A stretch of 64,000 nt of DNA from Gracilimonas halophila (lineage in GTDB: Bacteria; Bacteroidota; Rhodothermia; Balneolales; Balneolaceae). The stretch is taken from positions 434,001 to 498,000 of the forward strand of contig NZ_JBHULI010000024.1 in assembly GCF_042684365.1 (NCBI RefSeq), read 5' to 3'. How positions within the stretch are numbered: the first letter of the stretch is position 1; the number at the start of each line of letters is the position of its first letter. Positions 53,660-62,313 of the stretch are shown piece after piece. The position numbers were made by a program, and so were the translations under genes. The notes below the pieces were generated by a model. That model saw only the letters and a program-made list of their open reading frames with translations. It did not search any database and was not told where the DNA came from.

Positions 53660-55543
53660 TCAATCTTTGTCATTCTTAAAGATATCTTCGATGAGATGCC
53701 CATATTTATCTGCTATAACCCGTCGTTTTACTTTCAATGTAGGTGTTATCTCTCCTGTTTCAACAGTGAACTCATTAGCAACCAGTCGAAAATCCCGGAT
53801 CTTCTCATGTGATGCCAGTTCTTTAGAAAAAGACCTCAGTTCTTTTTTATACACCCCTTTAACTTCTTCAGGTTCTATTAATTCCTCATTACCATCGAAG
53901 CTAAGTCCCTGATCTTTCGCAAACTTGGCTACAACCTCAAAGTCGGGCACGATGATCGCTGCCATGTAGTTTTGTCCCTCTCCAACCACTACAATTTGGT
54001 CGATCCATTTACTTGTTTTAAGGAGATCCTCGATTGGGCCCGGATAAATGTTCTTCCCACCGGCATTGACGATCATGTGTTTTATCCGGTCAGTGATCTT
54101 AAGGAATCCTTCATCAAACTTACCAACGTCTCCGGTATGCAACCAGTTGTCATTATCTATCATTTCTTTGGTTGCTTCTTCATTCTTCCAGTATCCTTTC
54201 ATGACATTCGGACCTTTACAAAGGATTTCTCCTGCTTCACTGCTTAGATCCGTTGGGTAATCCTCGCCACTTATCTCAGCAATAATTTTACCATTGTCCA
54301 GACTTTGAATACCTACCGTTACCCCGGGGATGATCGTTCCCACAGCACCAACCTTTTCCTGTCCGGGTTTGTTGGCAGCCATTACCGGTGAAGTTTCTGT
54401 TAGGCCGTAGCCTTGTAAAATATTCATACCGGCACATTGGAAGAAAGTATCGATCTCCGGAGGAAGTGCGGCGCCGCCGGAAACAAAAAGCCGAACATGA
54501 CCACCGGTACGTTCTTTAAGTTTATCGAATACCAGTTTATCAGCAATTTTCTTTTGCAGGGAAACCAGGCCTCGTTTTCCCTCAGCATATTTACGCCCTG
54601 TTTCAACAGCCCAATTGAAAATTTTTTTCTTGGCATCGCTGCCTTCTTCCACGCTCTTTACAATCAGGTTATACATTTTTTCGAACAGTCGAGGCACACT
54701 TATCATAATGGTTGGCTTGGCCTCAGGCATATTTTTCGAAACGGTATCAACACTTTCAGCATAGTATACTTCTACCCCACTTGATATCATGGCGTAGTAC
54801 CCTGCGGTACGTTCAAAAGAATGGCAAAGTGGTAAAAAAGAGAGCAACCGATCAGTGTCATCCCAGTAAATATGTTGCGTTGCCGCTTTTACATTACTCA
54901 CAATGTTATTGTGGGTAAGCATGGCTCCCTTGGGCTTTCCTGTTGTGCCGGAAGTATAGATCAACGTTGCTACATCATCAGGCTGAACCATTTTAACTCT
55001 TTCTTTGATAGTCGCTTTATGCGACTCCAAATGCTTTCCACCTTCAATAAGCACATCCTCAAACATATTCACATAAGGCTCCTCCATAAGATGCTCAAGC
55101 TTAGGAACATCAAACGCTACTACTTCCATAAGCTCATCACAGTCCTCAAATACTTCTACAGCTTTTTTAAGTTGGAGTCCGGTTGAAACAAAAAATATCT
55201 TAGCCCCAGAGTCTTTTAGAATATACTGACATTGATGTGCAGGTAGAGTCGTGTATAACGACACATTAATCGCTCCTACCACTTGAATTGCCAGGTCAAC
55301 TGCAGCCCACTCATATCTGTTTTCACTCAATATTCCGACTCTATCTCCCTTTTCAATTCCCTGCTCAATCAAATAAGCGGCAAGGGAATACACATCATCT
55401 GTTACCTGATCCCAATCTATTGGTTGGTACTCTGCATCAGGCGTAGGCTTGAAATAGAAAGGTTTTTTTCCGGCACCTTTGTACTTGCGAGAAAGGTTTA
55501 TAAAAAGTTCCGTAAGTGTTTCGAATGGTACGATAGTAGGCAT
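53660..55543 (-). CDS. Long-chain fatty acid-CoA ligase
   Basis: This 627-residue ANL-superfamily adenylating enzyme has the AMP-binding P-loop TLIYTSGTTGKPKGAMLTHNN, SVPRLFEKMY, GYGLTETSPV and the C-terminal LHTGDVGKFDEGFLKITDRIKHMIVNAGGKNIYP (A8 region). It activates fatty acids to acyl-CoA, with size in the FadD15/ACSL range. It is divergent from the Fur-family gene, which starts 120 nt away. Confidence 0.9.
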   Translation of the reverse strand: MPTIVPFETLTELFINLSRKYKGAGKKPFYFKPTPDAEYQPIDWDQVTDDVYSLAAYLIEQGIEKGDRVGILSENRYEWAAVDLAIQVVGAINVSLYTTLPAHQCQYILKDSGAKIFFVSTGLQLKKAVEVFEDCDELMEVVAFDVPKLEHLMEEPYVNMFEDVLIEGGKHLESHKATIKERVKMVQPDDVATLIYTSGTTGKPKGAMLTHNNIVSNVKAATQHIYWDDTDRLLSFLPLCHSFERTAGYYAMISSGVEVYYAESVDTVSKNMPEAKPTIMISVPRLFEKMYNLIVKSVEEGSDAKKKIFNWAVETGRKYAEGKRGLVSLQKKIADKLVFDKLKERTGGHVRLFVSGGAALPPEIDTFFQCAGMNILQGYGLTETSPVMAANKPGQEKVGAVGTIIPGVTVGIQSLDNGKIIAEISGEDYPTDLSSEAGEILCKGPNVMKGYWKNEEATKEMIDNDNWLHTGDVGKFDEGFLKITDRIKHMIVNAGGKNIYPGPIEDLLKTSKWIDQIVVVGEGQNYMAAIIVPDFEVVAKFAKDQGLSFDGNEELIEPEEVKGVYKKELRSFSKELASHEKIRDFRLVANEFTVETGEITPTLKVKRRVIADKYGHLIEDIFKNDKD

Positions 55544-55634
55544 AATAAGCTGATTTATTCCAAGTGTAACTCCGGGCGAAATATAATACTCTTGAAATCA
55601 AATGCACGGGTTTCATAAGCATGTTTACAAATCG

Positions 55635-55653
55635 TATATTTGAGGAAATCAAA
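55635..55653 (+). promoter_or_regulatory. -7 box and overlapping palindrome at the Fur-family gene
   Basis: TATATTTG (55635-55642) matches the TAnnTTTG -7 box exactly and ends 20 nt before the ATG at 55663. A palindrome (TTTGA-GGAAA-TCAAA, 55639-55653) overlaps it, and its GAAATCAAA arm also occurs at 55594-55602. This would suit autorepression by the encoded Fur-like protein. The box supports the downstream ATG as true start, since the earlier ATG at 55621 would lie before it. Confidence 0.4.
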
Positions 55654-55662
55654 AAAGTATTT

Positions 55663-56169
55663 ATGGCACACCCAGCGCACGAAGATACAGTAAATTTAGT
55701 AAAGGAGATATTTCGTTCCTATCTCAAAGAACGCAATCAGCGCCAAACACCGGAACGATTTATGGTGTTGGAAGAGATCTATACTGCTGATGGACATTTT
55801 GATGCCGACGATATTTTCTTTCGTATGAAAGAAGCAGGCACAAGAGTCTCTAGAGCTACAGTATATAATACGCTCGACCTACTTGTTGAATGCGGATTAG
55901 TGCAACGACAGCAGTTCGGTAAAAGCCAGTATTATTACGAGCGTGCCTATGCTTACCAACAGCACGATCATATCATTTGCCGGGAATGCGGACACGTTCT
56001 CGAATTTTGTGATCCACGTGTTGGTGAGATTCAGCGTATGCTTTCTGAGATCCACGACATGGATATTGATGGGCATTCACTTCATTTCTTTGGAACGTGT
56101 ACTGATAAAGAAGCTTGTAAACTTAGACAGGAATCCGATAATAAAATTGCGGGTATCAAAGACTCCTGA
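55663..56169 (+). CDS. Fur-family metalloregulator
   Basis: The ATG at 55663 (168 residues) is chosen because a promoter box lies between it and the earlier ATG at 55621. The winged-helix motif SRATVYNTLDLLVECGLV and a metal site HDHIICRECGHVLEFC are typical of Fur/Zur/PerR, and a second Cys pair (CTDKEAC) would hold structural zinc. Which metal it senses is not obvious. It is convergent with ftsX. Confidence 0.9.
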   Translation: MAHPAHEDTVNLVKEIFRSYLKERNQRQTPERFMVLEEIYTADGHFDADDIFFRMKEAGTRVSRATVYNTLDLLVECGLVQRQQFGKSQYYYERAYAYQQHDHIICRECGHVLEFCDPRVGEIQRMLSEIHDMDIDGHSLHFFGTCTDKEACKLRQESDNKIAGIKDS

Positions 56170-57051
56170 TCAACTTGCAATATATGTTTCCTGAATAAAT
56201 CGACGGGCTGCCCAGCGGCTTCCCCACCATCCCATTAACAGGGAAAGCCCCATCATTCCACCTACTAAAAAGTACCATCTTCCAAATGGCCAGCTTAAGG
56301 TTCCCAGATCCAGATAAAAAGGAACTGCAAATTCAAAGATCAGAAATATACTAAGCACGGCAAGGAAGCCGGCGATCAAACCTTGCAATACTCCTTCCAC
56401 TATAAAAGGACTTCGTATAAATTTATTGGTGGCGCCCACCAGCTTCATAGCTCTAATAAGGTCACGTTTTGCATAGATCGTTAGACGAATGGTGTTGTAG
56501 ACTAAAATAAGAGCTGCCAAAAGAATTAAGATACCAATACCACCTCCAACCAGGCTAAAGGTATTCAGGTTTGATTCCAGGATCCGGAGTAACGCCTCAT
56601 TGTATTCTACTTCATCTACTCCCCTAACATTTTGCAAGCGGGAAACCATGTTCTCAATCTGAGAAGCACCGGCATCAGTATTCACACTCAGTCGGAATGA
56701 GGCCGGAAGAAAATTGAGTTCAGCAAGTTCTTCAACTCCGGCTCCAAATTCCTTTCTCATTATAGCAGAAGCACTGTCTTTGGAAATATAATTTACTCCT
56801 TCAACCAACTCCTCGTTTTCAAGCTGAACCCTTATTTGGTTGGTGGTTCGCTCATCTATATCCAACAAGAATACCTCAACCTCAATCAAATTCTTAATAG
56901 ACATAGCCTGACTGTACACATTATACCCGGTCCTGGTGAGTACTCCCAATAAAAGAACGGCGATGAATAGTGAGAAGATTGATGTGGTAGCTGCTAATTT
57001 AGTGCGCTTTATACCTGTAAAACCTTCTCTAACAATATATTTTATACTCAT
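56170..57051 (-). CDS. ftsX: Cell-division ABC permease FtsX
   Basis: The 293-residue protein starts MSIKYIVREGFTGIKRTKLAATTSIFSLFIAVLLLGVL with a first membrane helix. A periplasmic domain follows, with VEVFLLDIDERTTNQIRVQLENEELVEGVNYISKDSA, and three further helices lead to the FtsX/MacB C-terminus. With FtsE (not in the window) it activates peptidoglycan hydrolases at the septum. Its stop is 1 nt before the fur gene end on the opposite strand and its start lies 1 nt after the barrel gene stop, so it belongs to the cinA-barrel-ftsX unit. Confidence 0.9.
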   Translation of the reverse strand: MSIKYIVREGFTGIKRTKLAATTSIFSLFIAVLLLGVLTRTGYNVYSQAMSIKNLIEVEVFLLDIDERTTNQIRVQLENEELVEGVNYISKDSASAIMRKEFGAGVEELAELNFLPASFRLSVNTDAGASQIENMVSRLQNVRGVDEVEYNEALLRILESNLNTFSLVGGGIGILILLAALILVYNTIRLTIYAKRDLIRAMKLVGATNKFIRSPFIVEGVLQGLIAGFLAVLSIFLIFEFAVPFYLDLGTLSWPFGRWYFLVGGMMGLSLLMGWWGSRWAARRFIQETYIAS

Positions 57052-57052
57052 A

Positions 57053-59026
57053 TCAATTTCTGAATTGTGCTCTAATTCCTACTAATAATCTACGTGGTGG
57101 CATTGGGAAACCTGCCGCCTCAAAGTAGCCCGCCTGACCATATCCGTCAAGCGCATTTTCCCACCTCATTACAATCATAATTCCCCGAAGCCGCGCTGAA
57201 AGTTCCACATCCATCCTGAAAAAAGCAGGAAGTTCCTGATACGTACTGTTTCCCTGCCAATATCCCAACTCCGTATTAAATGTACGGGCTCCATAAAATA
57301 AAGGGGATAATAAGGTTTTTACACCCAATTTCAGATAGGTAGCACGATCAAACATATATCCTTTTACGAAAGCAGAATTCCGAAGCCATACTACCTGATC
57401 CTGCCCATTGAGCTCAAGATTATTCGCATCTGTGTCACTGTATTGGAACTGTTGAAAGATCCCCGAGCTTTCGATCTCAAATAAATGATTTTCAAAACGG
57501 GCATAGGCTGAGCCGGAAATATGTTGCAACTGCCTGCTATTTGTGAAAGAGCTATCCTGAGTCAGGAAGGAAGCATTCCCACTTAATTTAAACCTACCCT
57601 TTCCGCCAACGGTAATATTTGAAGTCAACTCAAAATCCAGCGTTGCTACAGCCGAAACACCTAATTCGTTATTCAGCCCTTCATTTCCGACATAATTTTC
57701 TGATTGCCAATACATTGCCTGTATGGTAGGTATCTTGCTGAATGTAGAAATACTTACTGAAGTCTGTAAGCGATCAAAAAGTGATGATTTTATTCCACCT
57801 GTTATATCGAACCCATTCATTCCATCACTTCGGTAAGTAAAGATCCCTGAACCAAAGAACGCTACATTTTTGATTGGCTTAAATGCCCCTGATACTTCGG
57901 ATTGGAGATCAGTCCAACCACCTAAGCTAATTGGACTGAATGCTTCGGCTTTATGGTTTTTAGCACTAATTTCTCCCCTAATTTCAAAACGATCAAGCTG
58001 TAGCGATTTAAATGCTCTTGTACCCAATGTTCGAATATCCCGGGAAAGTGTGTCTGCACTAAAGTAGAGATCATGCTTATTTTTGGTAACCGAAAACTCC
58101 AAGCCTCCACTTTCTGCAGAGGCCGTATCCTTACGCTGATAGATACCGGTTATCAAATCCCAGCGGCTATACTCAGAACTGGCTCTGCCCGAAACTGGTG
58201 CCGATGTAAATTCATTAAATGGAAATGAGGATGGATCTCCCACACTATACCCAAAAGGTTCTCCTTTGTTAAGTTGATTACGTAAATATAATGCCCTCAC
58301 TAAATAATTTTCATTCAGATGATGATAAGCTCTCGCCGTAATCTGATTTCCGGTAACTTCACTATTCGGATAATACCCTCCTCCTCTTCGATCCCAGTAT
58401 GAAACTTCCACATTTGTTTTTTCAGTAAAATTCTGAGCTACAAGGAACTCTAGATTTCTGAATGCTTCTCCATCCTCATCATAGTTTAGATAACTAATGG
58501 GTTTGACCACATAAAAATCCCTGATTCTGATATTTGAATAATAATTACCACCATAGCTTTCCACAGCCTCACCGATTTTACGGTGCGGTACAAGGTTATA
58601 ATTTGGAAGCCCTGTTATAGGATTATTTAAGGAAAGTCCCTCCATCTCAAGCTGCTGCTCATACGGCTCATAACCGTTGACATGAAAAGCATCTACTCTG
58701 CCAATGGTACCTTGACGGAAAGAAATAGCATCTCGCCTGTAGGACTGAAAATCACCCCAATTAGGCCAAAGCTGCCAACGCATTAAACTATCGTTAGTAA
58801 TGAAATACTCATTCAATTCACGTTCCTCTTGCCATGGAACTACCTCTCTGGCTTCAGGAAGATTCTTCTGTTCGATAGCTGAAGTGTCCCGGGCACTTTC
58901 CTCCATCACTCCTTGTCGGTCCATTTCAATAGCAGTTGAGTCCACTGATGTAGTATCGCTCCTTTGAGCATAGCCTTGACCAATGAAAATGAAGAACATG
59001 ACATGTATGAGAAGCAGTTTCTTCAT
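57053..59026 (-). CDS. Outer-membrane beta-barrel with TonB-plug-like domain
   Basis: A signal peptide (residues about 1-20) precedes a plug-like segment GTIGRVDAFHVNGYEPYEQQLEMEGLSLNNPITGLPNYNLVPHRKIGEAVESYGG. A long series of aromatic-rich beta strands and a final barrel-type Phe/Asn end (RRLLVGIRAQFRN) follow. The 657-residue size and plug suggest a TonB-dependent transporter-like protein or porin, but no clear TonB box was found. The start overlaps the cinA stop by 4 nt; the unusual neighbourhood with cinA and ftsX says little about the substrate. Confidence 0.72.
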   Translation of the reverse strand: MKKLLLIHVMFFIFIGQGYAQRSDTTSVDSTAIEMDRQGVMEESARDTSAIEQKNLPEAREVVPWQEERELNEYFITNDSLMRWQLWPNWGDFQSYRRDAISFRQGTIGRVDAFHVNGYEPYEQQLEMEGLSLNNPITGLPNYNLVPHRKIGEAVESYGGNYYSNIRIRDFYVVKPISYLNYDEDGEAFRNLEFLVAQNFTEKTNVEVSYWDRRGGGYYPNSEVTGNQITARAYHHLNENYLVRALYLRNQLNKGEPFGYSVGDPSSFPFNEFTSAPVSGRASSEYSRWDLITGIYQRKDTASAESGGLEFSVTKNKHDLYFSADTLSRDIRTLGTRAFKSLQLDRFEIRGEISAKNHKAEAFSPISLGGWTDLQSEVSGAFKPIKNVAFFGSGIFTYRSDGMNGFDITGGIKSSLFDRLQTSVSISTFSKIPTIQAMYWQSENYVGNEGLNNELGVSAVATLDFELTSNITVGGKGRFKLSGNASFLTQDSSFTNSRQLQHISGSAYARFENHLFEIESSGIFQQFQYSDTDANNLELNGQDQVVWLRNSAFVKGYMFDRATYLKLGVKTLLSPLFYGARTFNTELGYWQGNSTYQELPAFFRMDVELSARLRGIMIVMRWENALDGYGQAGYFEAAGFPMPPRRLLVGIRAQFRN

Positions 59027-60309
59027 GCTTGCTCTTTTTTAAGATCATAGGGCATAATTTCGATTCCTTTCAATACCCTTCGGACAGTTTCAAGTAATAC
59101 CATTTTAGTACGTTCTTTATTGATCAGGCGATCTTTTGTAAACAGTGCTTTTATAGCAAAGTGTTCTCTTCCTTTTTGATAGAATCCCATCCAAACAGTG
59201 CCAACCGGTTTTTCTTTTGTTCCGCCACCGGGGCCTGCTATTCCGGTTGTTGAAATACCAATATCTGTTCCAAGTTTCTCAGCAACCCCTTTTGCCATTT
59301 GTAATGCTACTTCCTTGCTCACAGCTCCCAAATCATCTAGATCTTTTTGAGAAACTCCAAGTTGCCCGGCCTTTACCCGATTGGCATACGAAATAATACC
59401 GCCTTCAAAATAATTACTGCTTCCGGCAACGTCTGTAAATGCATTAGAAATATGTCCACCCGTACAACTTTCCGCAACAGCGATATTCATTCCGTTTTCT
59501 ACTAATAACTCCCCAACAGCTTCGCTAATTGAGTATTCATTTCCTTCCCCATAAATATAAATTTCTGCCTTTCGATAGATAATTTCAGAAAGATCTTCCA
59601 AATATCCTTTAGCTTCTTCCTGTGTCTTTCCGGCGGCATTCAATCTCAACGTTACTCCTCCCGGTGCAGGAAGGTATGCTAAACTCACTCCATTTTGATA
59701 GTAACCGGATAGATCTCCCAAAATATTATCACTCAGTGTACTCTCTCCAATACCCGCGGTTTTTATATAGTGAGAGTATACATACCCCGTTTCTCCAAAA
59801 GCTTTGCGGATTTTAGCGGCCATTTTTTTCTTCATCAGATATTTCATCTCATAGGGCACCCCGGGAAGAACGGCCAAATAATTTCCTTCATGAAACCACA
59901 TCCCCGGAGCTGTACCGGCTTTATTAAAGACTACTTCGGCGTTTTCCGGCACTTCAGCCTGACTTTTATTTGAACTTGAAAAGGGAATATTTCTTTCCTT
60001 GAACAACGACTTGATATGATTCAGTGTCTTCTCATCCAGCTTGTAGCCGACTTCAAACAATTCCGCTACGGCTTTTTTGGTCATATCATCATGTGTAGGG
60101 CCAAGTCCACCGGTACAAATAACTAGGTCGGATTCGCTCATCGATTGTGTAATAACCTTCTTAATATCCTCAAGTTCATCGGATATGGTATAGACCATGG
60201 TCACTGTAAATCCCATTCCTGTAAGAAATTCTCCTAACCAGCTTGCGTTGGTATTTACTGTGTCACCAATAAGAAGTTCGTTACCGATAGAGATGATCTG
60301 TGCTTTCAT
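59023..60309 (-). CDS. cinA: CinA: nicotinamide-nucleotide amidase with MoCF domain
   Basis: The ATG at 60309 begins MKAQIISIGNELLIGDTVNTN, the true start of the MoCF/COG1058 domain (about residues 1-165, GGLGPTHDDMTKKAVAE). The C-terminal CinA/PncC domain (AVAESCTGGHISNAFTDVAGSSNYFEGGIISYANRVK ... STTGIAGPGGG) removes the amide from nicotinamide mononucleotide in NAD recycling. Longer upstream frame (to 60339) is not used. First gene of the cinA-barrel-ftsX group. Confidence 0.93.
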   Translation of the reverse strand: MKAQIISIGNELLIGDTVNTNASWLGEFLTGMGFTVTMVYTISDELEDIKKVITQSMSESDLVICTGGLGPTHDDMTKKAVAELFEVGYKLDEKTLNHIKSLFKERNIPFSSSNKSQAEVPENAEVVFNKAGTAPGMWFHEGNYLAVLPGVPYEMKYLMKKKMAAKIRKAFGETGYVYSHYIKTAGIGESTLSDNILGDLSGYYQNGVSLAYLPAPGGVTLRLNAAGKTQEEAKGYLEDLSEIIYRKAEIYIYGEGNEYSISEAVGELLVENGMNIAVAESCTGGHISNAFTDVAGSSNYFEGGIISYANRVKAGQLGVSQKDLDDLGAVSKEVALQMAKGVAEKLGTDIGISTTGIAGPGGGTKEKPVGTVWMGFYQKGREHFAIKALFTKDRLINKERTKMVLLETVRRVLKGIEIMPYDLKKEQA

Positions 60310-60359
60310 GCCACGTAAATTCTGCATTACCATGCCCAAATTCCACAGCTATTTATAAT

Positions 60360-60413
60360 AAGGTTCAAGGTGCAAGAAGCAAGTTTCAAGAAGTTTCTTG
60401 CACCTTGAACCTT
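60360..60413. repeat. 19-bp perfect inverted repeat upstream of cinA/pgsA
   Basis: The arms at 60360-60378 and 60395-60413 are perfect reverse complements (AAGGTTCAAGGTGCAAGAA and TTCTTGCACCTTGAACCTT) around a 16-nt loop. An extra AAGAAGCAAG (60374-60383) is repeated inverted as CTTGCTTCTT at 60411-60420, so the element is nested. It lies between divergent cinA and pgsA and looks like a REP-type palindromic repeat. Confidence 0.75.
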
Positions 60414-60437
60414 GCTTCTTATTGCTGATTAAAAAGC

Positions 60438-60470
60438 TTGTGTTATGAATTAAATTCCTTAGTAAGTTTG
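60438..60470 (+). promoter_or_regulatory. Promoter candidate for pgsA
   Basis: TTG at 60438-60440 and TAAGTTTG at 60463-60470 (exact TAnnTTTG) are 22 nt apart. The start of transcription would be roughly 20 nt before the ATG at 60496. The -33 spacing is slightly long. Confidence 0.4.
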
Positions 60471-60495
60471 GGCACTTTAAATATTATTGTTTTCA

Positions 60496-61089
60496 ATGAA
60501 AAACCTACCAAACATACTCAGTGCATTCAGAATGGTCTTGGCACCTATTTTTCTGTTTATGTACATACAGGACGAACTAATCTGGCGTTCATTGAGTATT
60601 GCTGTATTCGCAACCGCAGCGGTAACCGACTACTTTGATGGAAAGATCGCACGCTATTACAAACTTGAAAGTGAATTTGGAGTTTTTCTAGATCCTCTCG
60701 CTGATAAATTCCTGACTTTTGCTGGTTTTTTCTGTCTTCCTATACTTGATCCAGGTCAATTTCCTTGGTGGGCTGTGACTTTGATCTATATTCGGGATAT
60801 GGTTGTGACACTTTTACGACTATATGCAGGAAGAAAGAATATCTCTATGGAAACCCGCTTCACAGCGAAAGCTAAAACACTGGTTCAAATGGTATTCCTT
60901 TATATTGTATTACTGGTAGGGGTATTCAAGCAAGCAGATATTGAATTCGCAGATTCAGCTGCTCAATTCTTTCATTCAGGGATCTTGTTTTACAGTATGA
61001 TGTTTGTAACTGCACTTACCGTTTATTCAGGAATTGAATACCTATGGGTGAACCGTAGCATGTTCAACGCTGCAAAACCTTCATCGTGA
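60496..61089 (+). CDS. pgsA: CDP-diacylglycerol-glycerol-3-phosphate 3-phosphatidyltransferase
   Basis: The ATG at 60496 (197 residues) is preferred over one 9 nt upstream. The family motif DYFDGKIARYYKLESEFGVFLDPLADK, with its five conserved acidic/catalytic positions, is intact and preceded by NLPNILSAFRMVLAP. It makes phosphatidylglycerol-phosphate on the cytoplasmic side of the membrane. The next gene, pgpA, overlaps its stop by 4 nt. Confidence 0.92.
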   Translation: MKNLPNILSAFRMVLAPIFLFMYIQDELIWRSLSIAVFATAAVTDYFDGKIARYYKLESEFGVFLDPLADKFLTFAGFFCLPILDPGQFPWWAVTLIYIRDMVVTLLRLYAGRKNISMETRFTAKAKTLVQMVFLYIVLLVGVFKQADIEFADSAAQFFHSGILFYSMMFVTALTVYSGIEYLWVNRSMFNAAKPSS

Positions 61090-61571
61090 ATATTCTTAAA
61101 TATTTTTTAGGAACAGGATTTTACTCCGGTCTCATTCCAAAAGCACCCGGAACAACAGGGAGTTTGGCTGTTTTGCTGATCATATTTTGGATCATATATG
61201 CACAAATTTACCTGCTTTTGTTTGTGATCTTAATTGGTTCTTGCCTGATTTCTTTGTGGGTTGCTCCGTATTTTGAAGAAGAATTTGGGGAAGATCCCGG
61301 CAAGATGGTCATTGACGAATGGGCCGGTCAAAGCCTTACTTTTATTTCCATATCCTTTACAAGCGATCTAAAGTCCGGTTTAATCATTCTTATTGCCGGA
61401 TTTATTCTCTTCCGTTTCTTTGATATTCTCAAGCCTTTGGGTATTAACAAACTGCAAAAATACAAAGGTGGATTTGGGATATTAGGGGATGATTTATTGG
61501 CAGGATTGTATGCGCTTATATGCTTAAAAACCCTTATTTTTACGTGGCCAAATTTATTTGGAATGGTCTAA
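61086..61571 (+). CDS. pgpA: Phosphatidylglycerophosphatase A
   Basis: The 161-residue membrane protein begins with GTG. It has YSGLIPKAPGTTGSLAVLL and EDPGKMVIDEWAGQSLTF, both PgpA signatures, and a C-terminal GGFGILGDDLLAGLYALI. It dephosphorylates the product of PgsA to phosphatidylglycerol, fitting its place directly after pgsA with a 4-nt overlap. Confidence 0.92.
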   Translation: MNILKYFLGTGFYSGLIPKAPGTTGSLAVLLIIFWIIYAQIYLLLFVILIGSCLISLWVAPYFEEEFGEDPGKMVIDEWAGQSLTFISISFTSDLKSGLIILIAGFILFRFFDILKPLGINKLQKYKGGFGILGDDLLAGLYALICLKTLIFTWPNLFGMV

Positions 61572-61617
61572 TACCTCACTCATCGCAGCGGTACCAATAA
61601 CAGAATTTAAATTACTT

Positions 61618-62277
61618 ATGATACTTAATACCTCATTTGCACGTGAGTTGGCAGCTCATTTGTTAGACATTAACGCCGTAGTATTACGCCCCAATGATCC
61701 TTTTACATGGACTTCAGGATGGAATTCACCTATCTATTGTGATAATAGGCTGACTTTACGTTTCCCTGAGATCAGAAATAAGATTGAGAACGAATTTACT
61801 TTCATCATAAAGGAGAAATTCGCTGATGTCGATGTCATAACCGGAACAGCTACTGCAGGCATACCACATGCAGCCTGGGTTGCTTCGAACCTCAACAAAC
61901 CGATGGCTTATGTTCGAGCTAAAGCTAAAGCTCATGGCATGGGTAATCAAATTGAAGGAGGCGTAAAGAAAGGTGAATCAACGGTTGTTATTGAAGATCT
62001 GATCTCTACCGGGGGATCAGCTATTTCAGTAGTTGAAGCGTTACAATTTGTAGGTGCCAAGGTAGATGCCGTACTTTCAATTTTTACTTATGATTTTGAT
62101 AAAGCCTCTAAAAAATTCAAAGATGCTGGTGTAACTGTTTATACGCTCACCGATTATAAGACACTCGTTAATGTAGCTGTTGAAAAAGGGATGATAAACG
62201 GAGATGACCTGGACCTGCTTTCAAGCTGGAGAGATCATCCTGAAACATGGCCTGAATCTCCTGAAGAAGATCAATAA
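61618..62277 (+). CDS. pyrE: Orotate phosphoribosyltransferase
   Basis: The ATG at 61618 gives MILNTSFARELAAHLLDINAVVLRPNDPFTWTSGWNSPIYCDNR, the correct family start (219 residues); the longer frame overlaps pgpA. The PRPP-binding loop VVIEDLISTGGSAI is intact, and TGTATAGIPHAAWVA and GMGNQIEGG are typical. It forms OMP in pyrimidine synthesis. It follows pgpA by 46 nt. Confidence 0.93.
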   Translation: MILNTSFARELAAHLLDINAVVLRPNDPFTWTSGWNSPIYCDNRLTLRFPEIRNKIENEFTFIIKEKFADVDVITGTATAGIPHAAWVASNLNKPMAYVRAKAKAHGMGNQIEGGVKKGESTVVIEDLISTGGSAISVVEALQFVGAKVDAVLSIFTYDFDKASKKFKDAGVTVYTLTDYKTLVNVAVEKGMINGDDLDLLSSWRDHPETWPESPEEDQ

Positions 62278-62313
62278 TCTATATTTTTTTAAATTCTTAA
62301 AAAGTTTAGTGCA

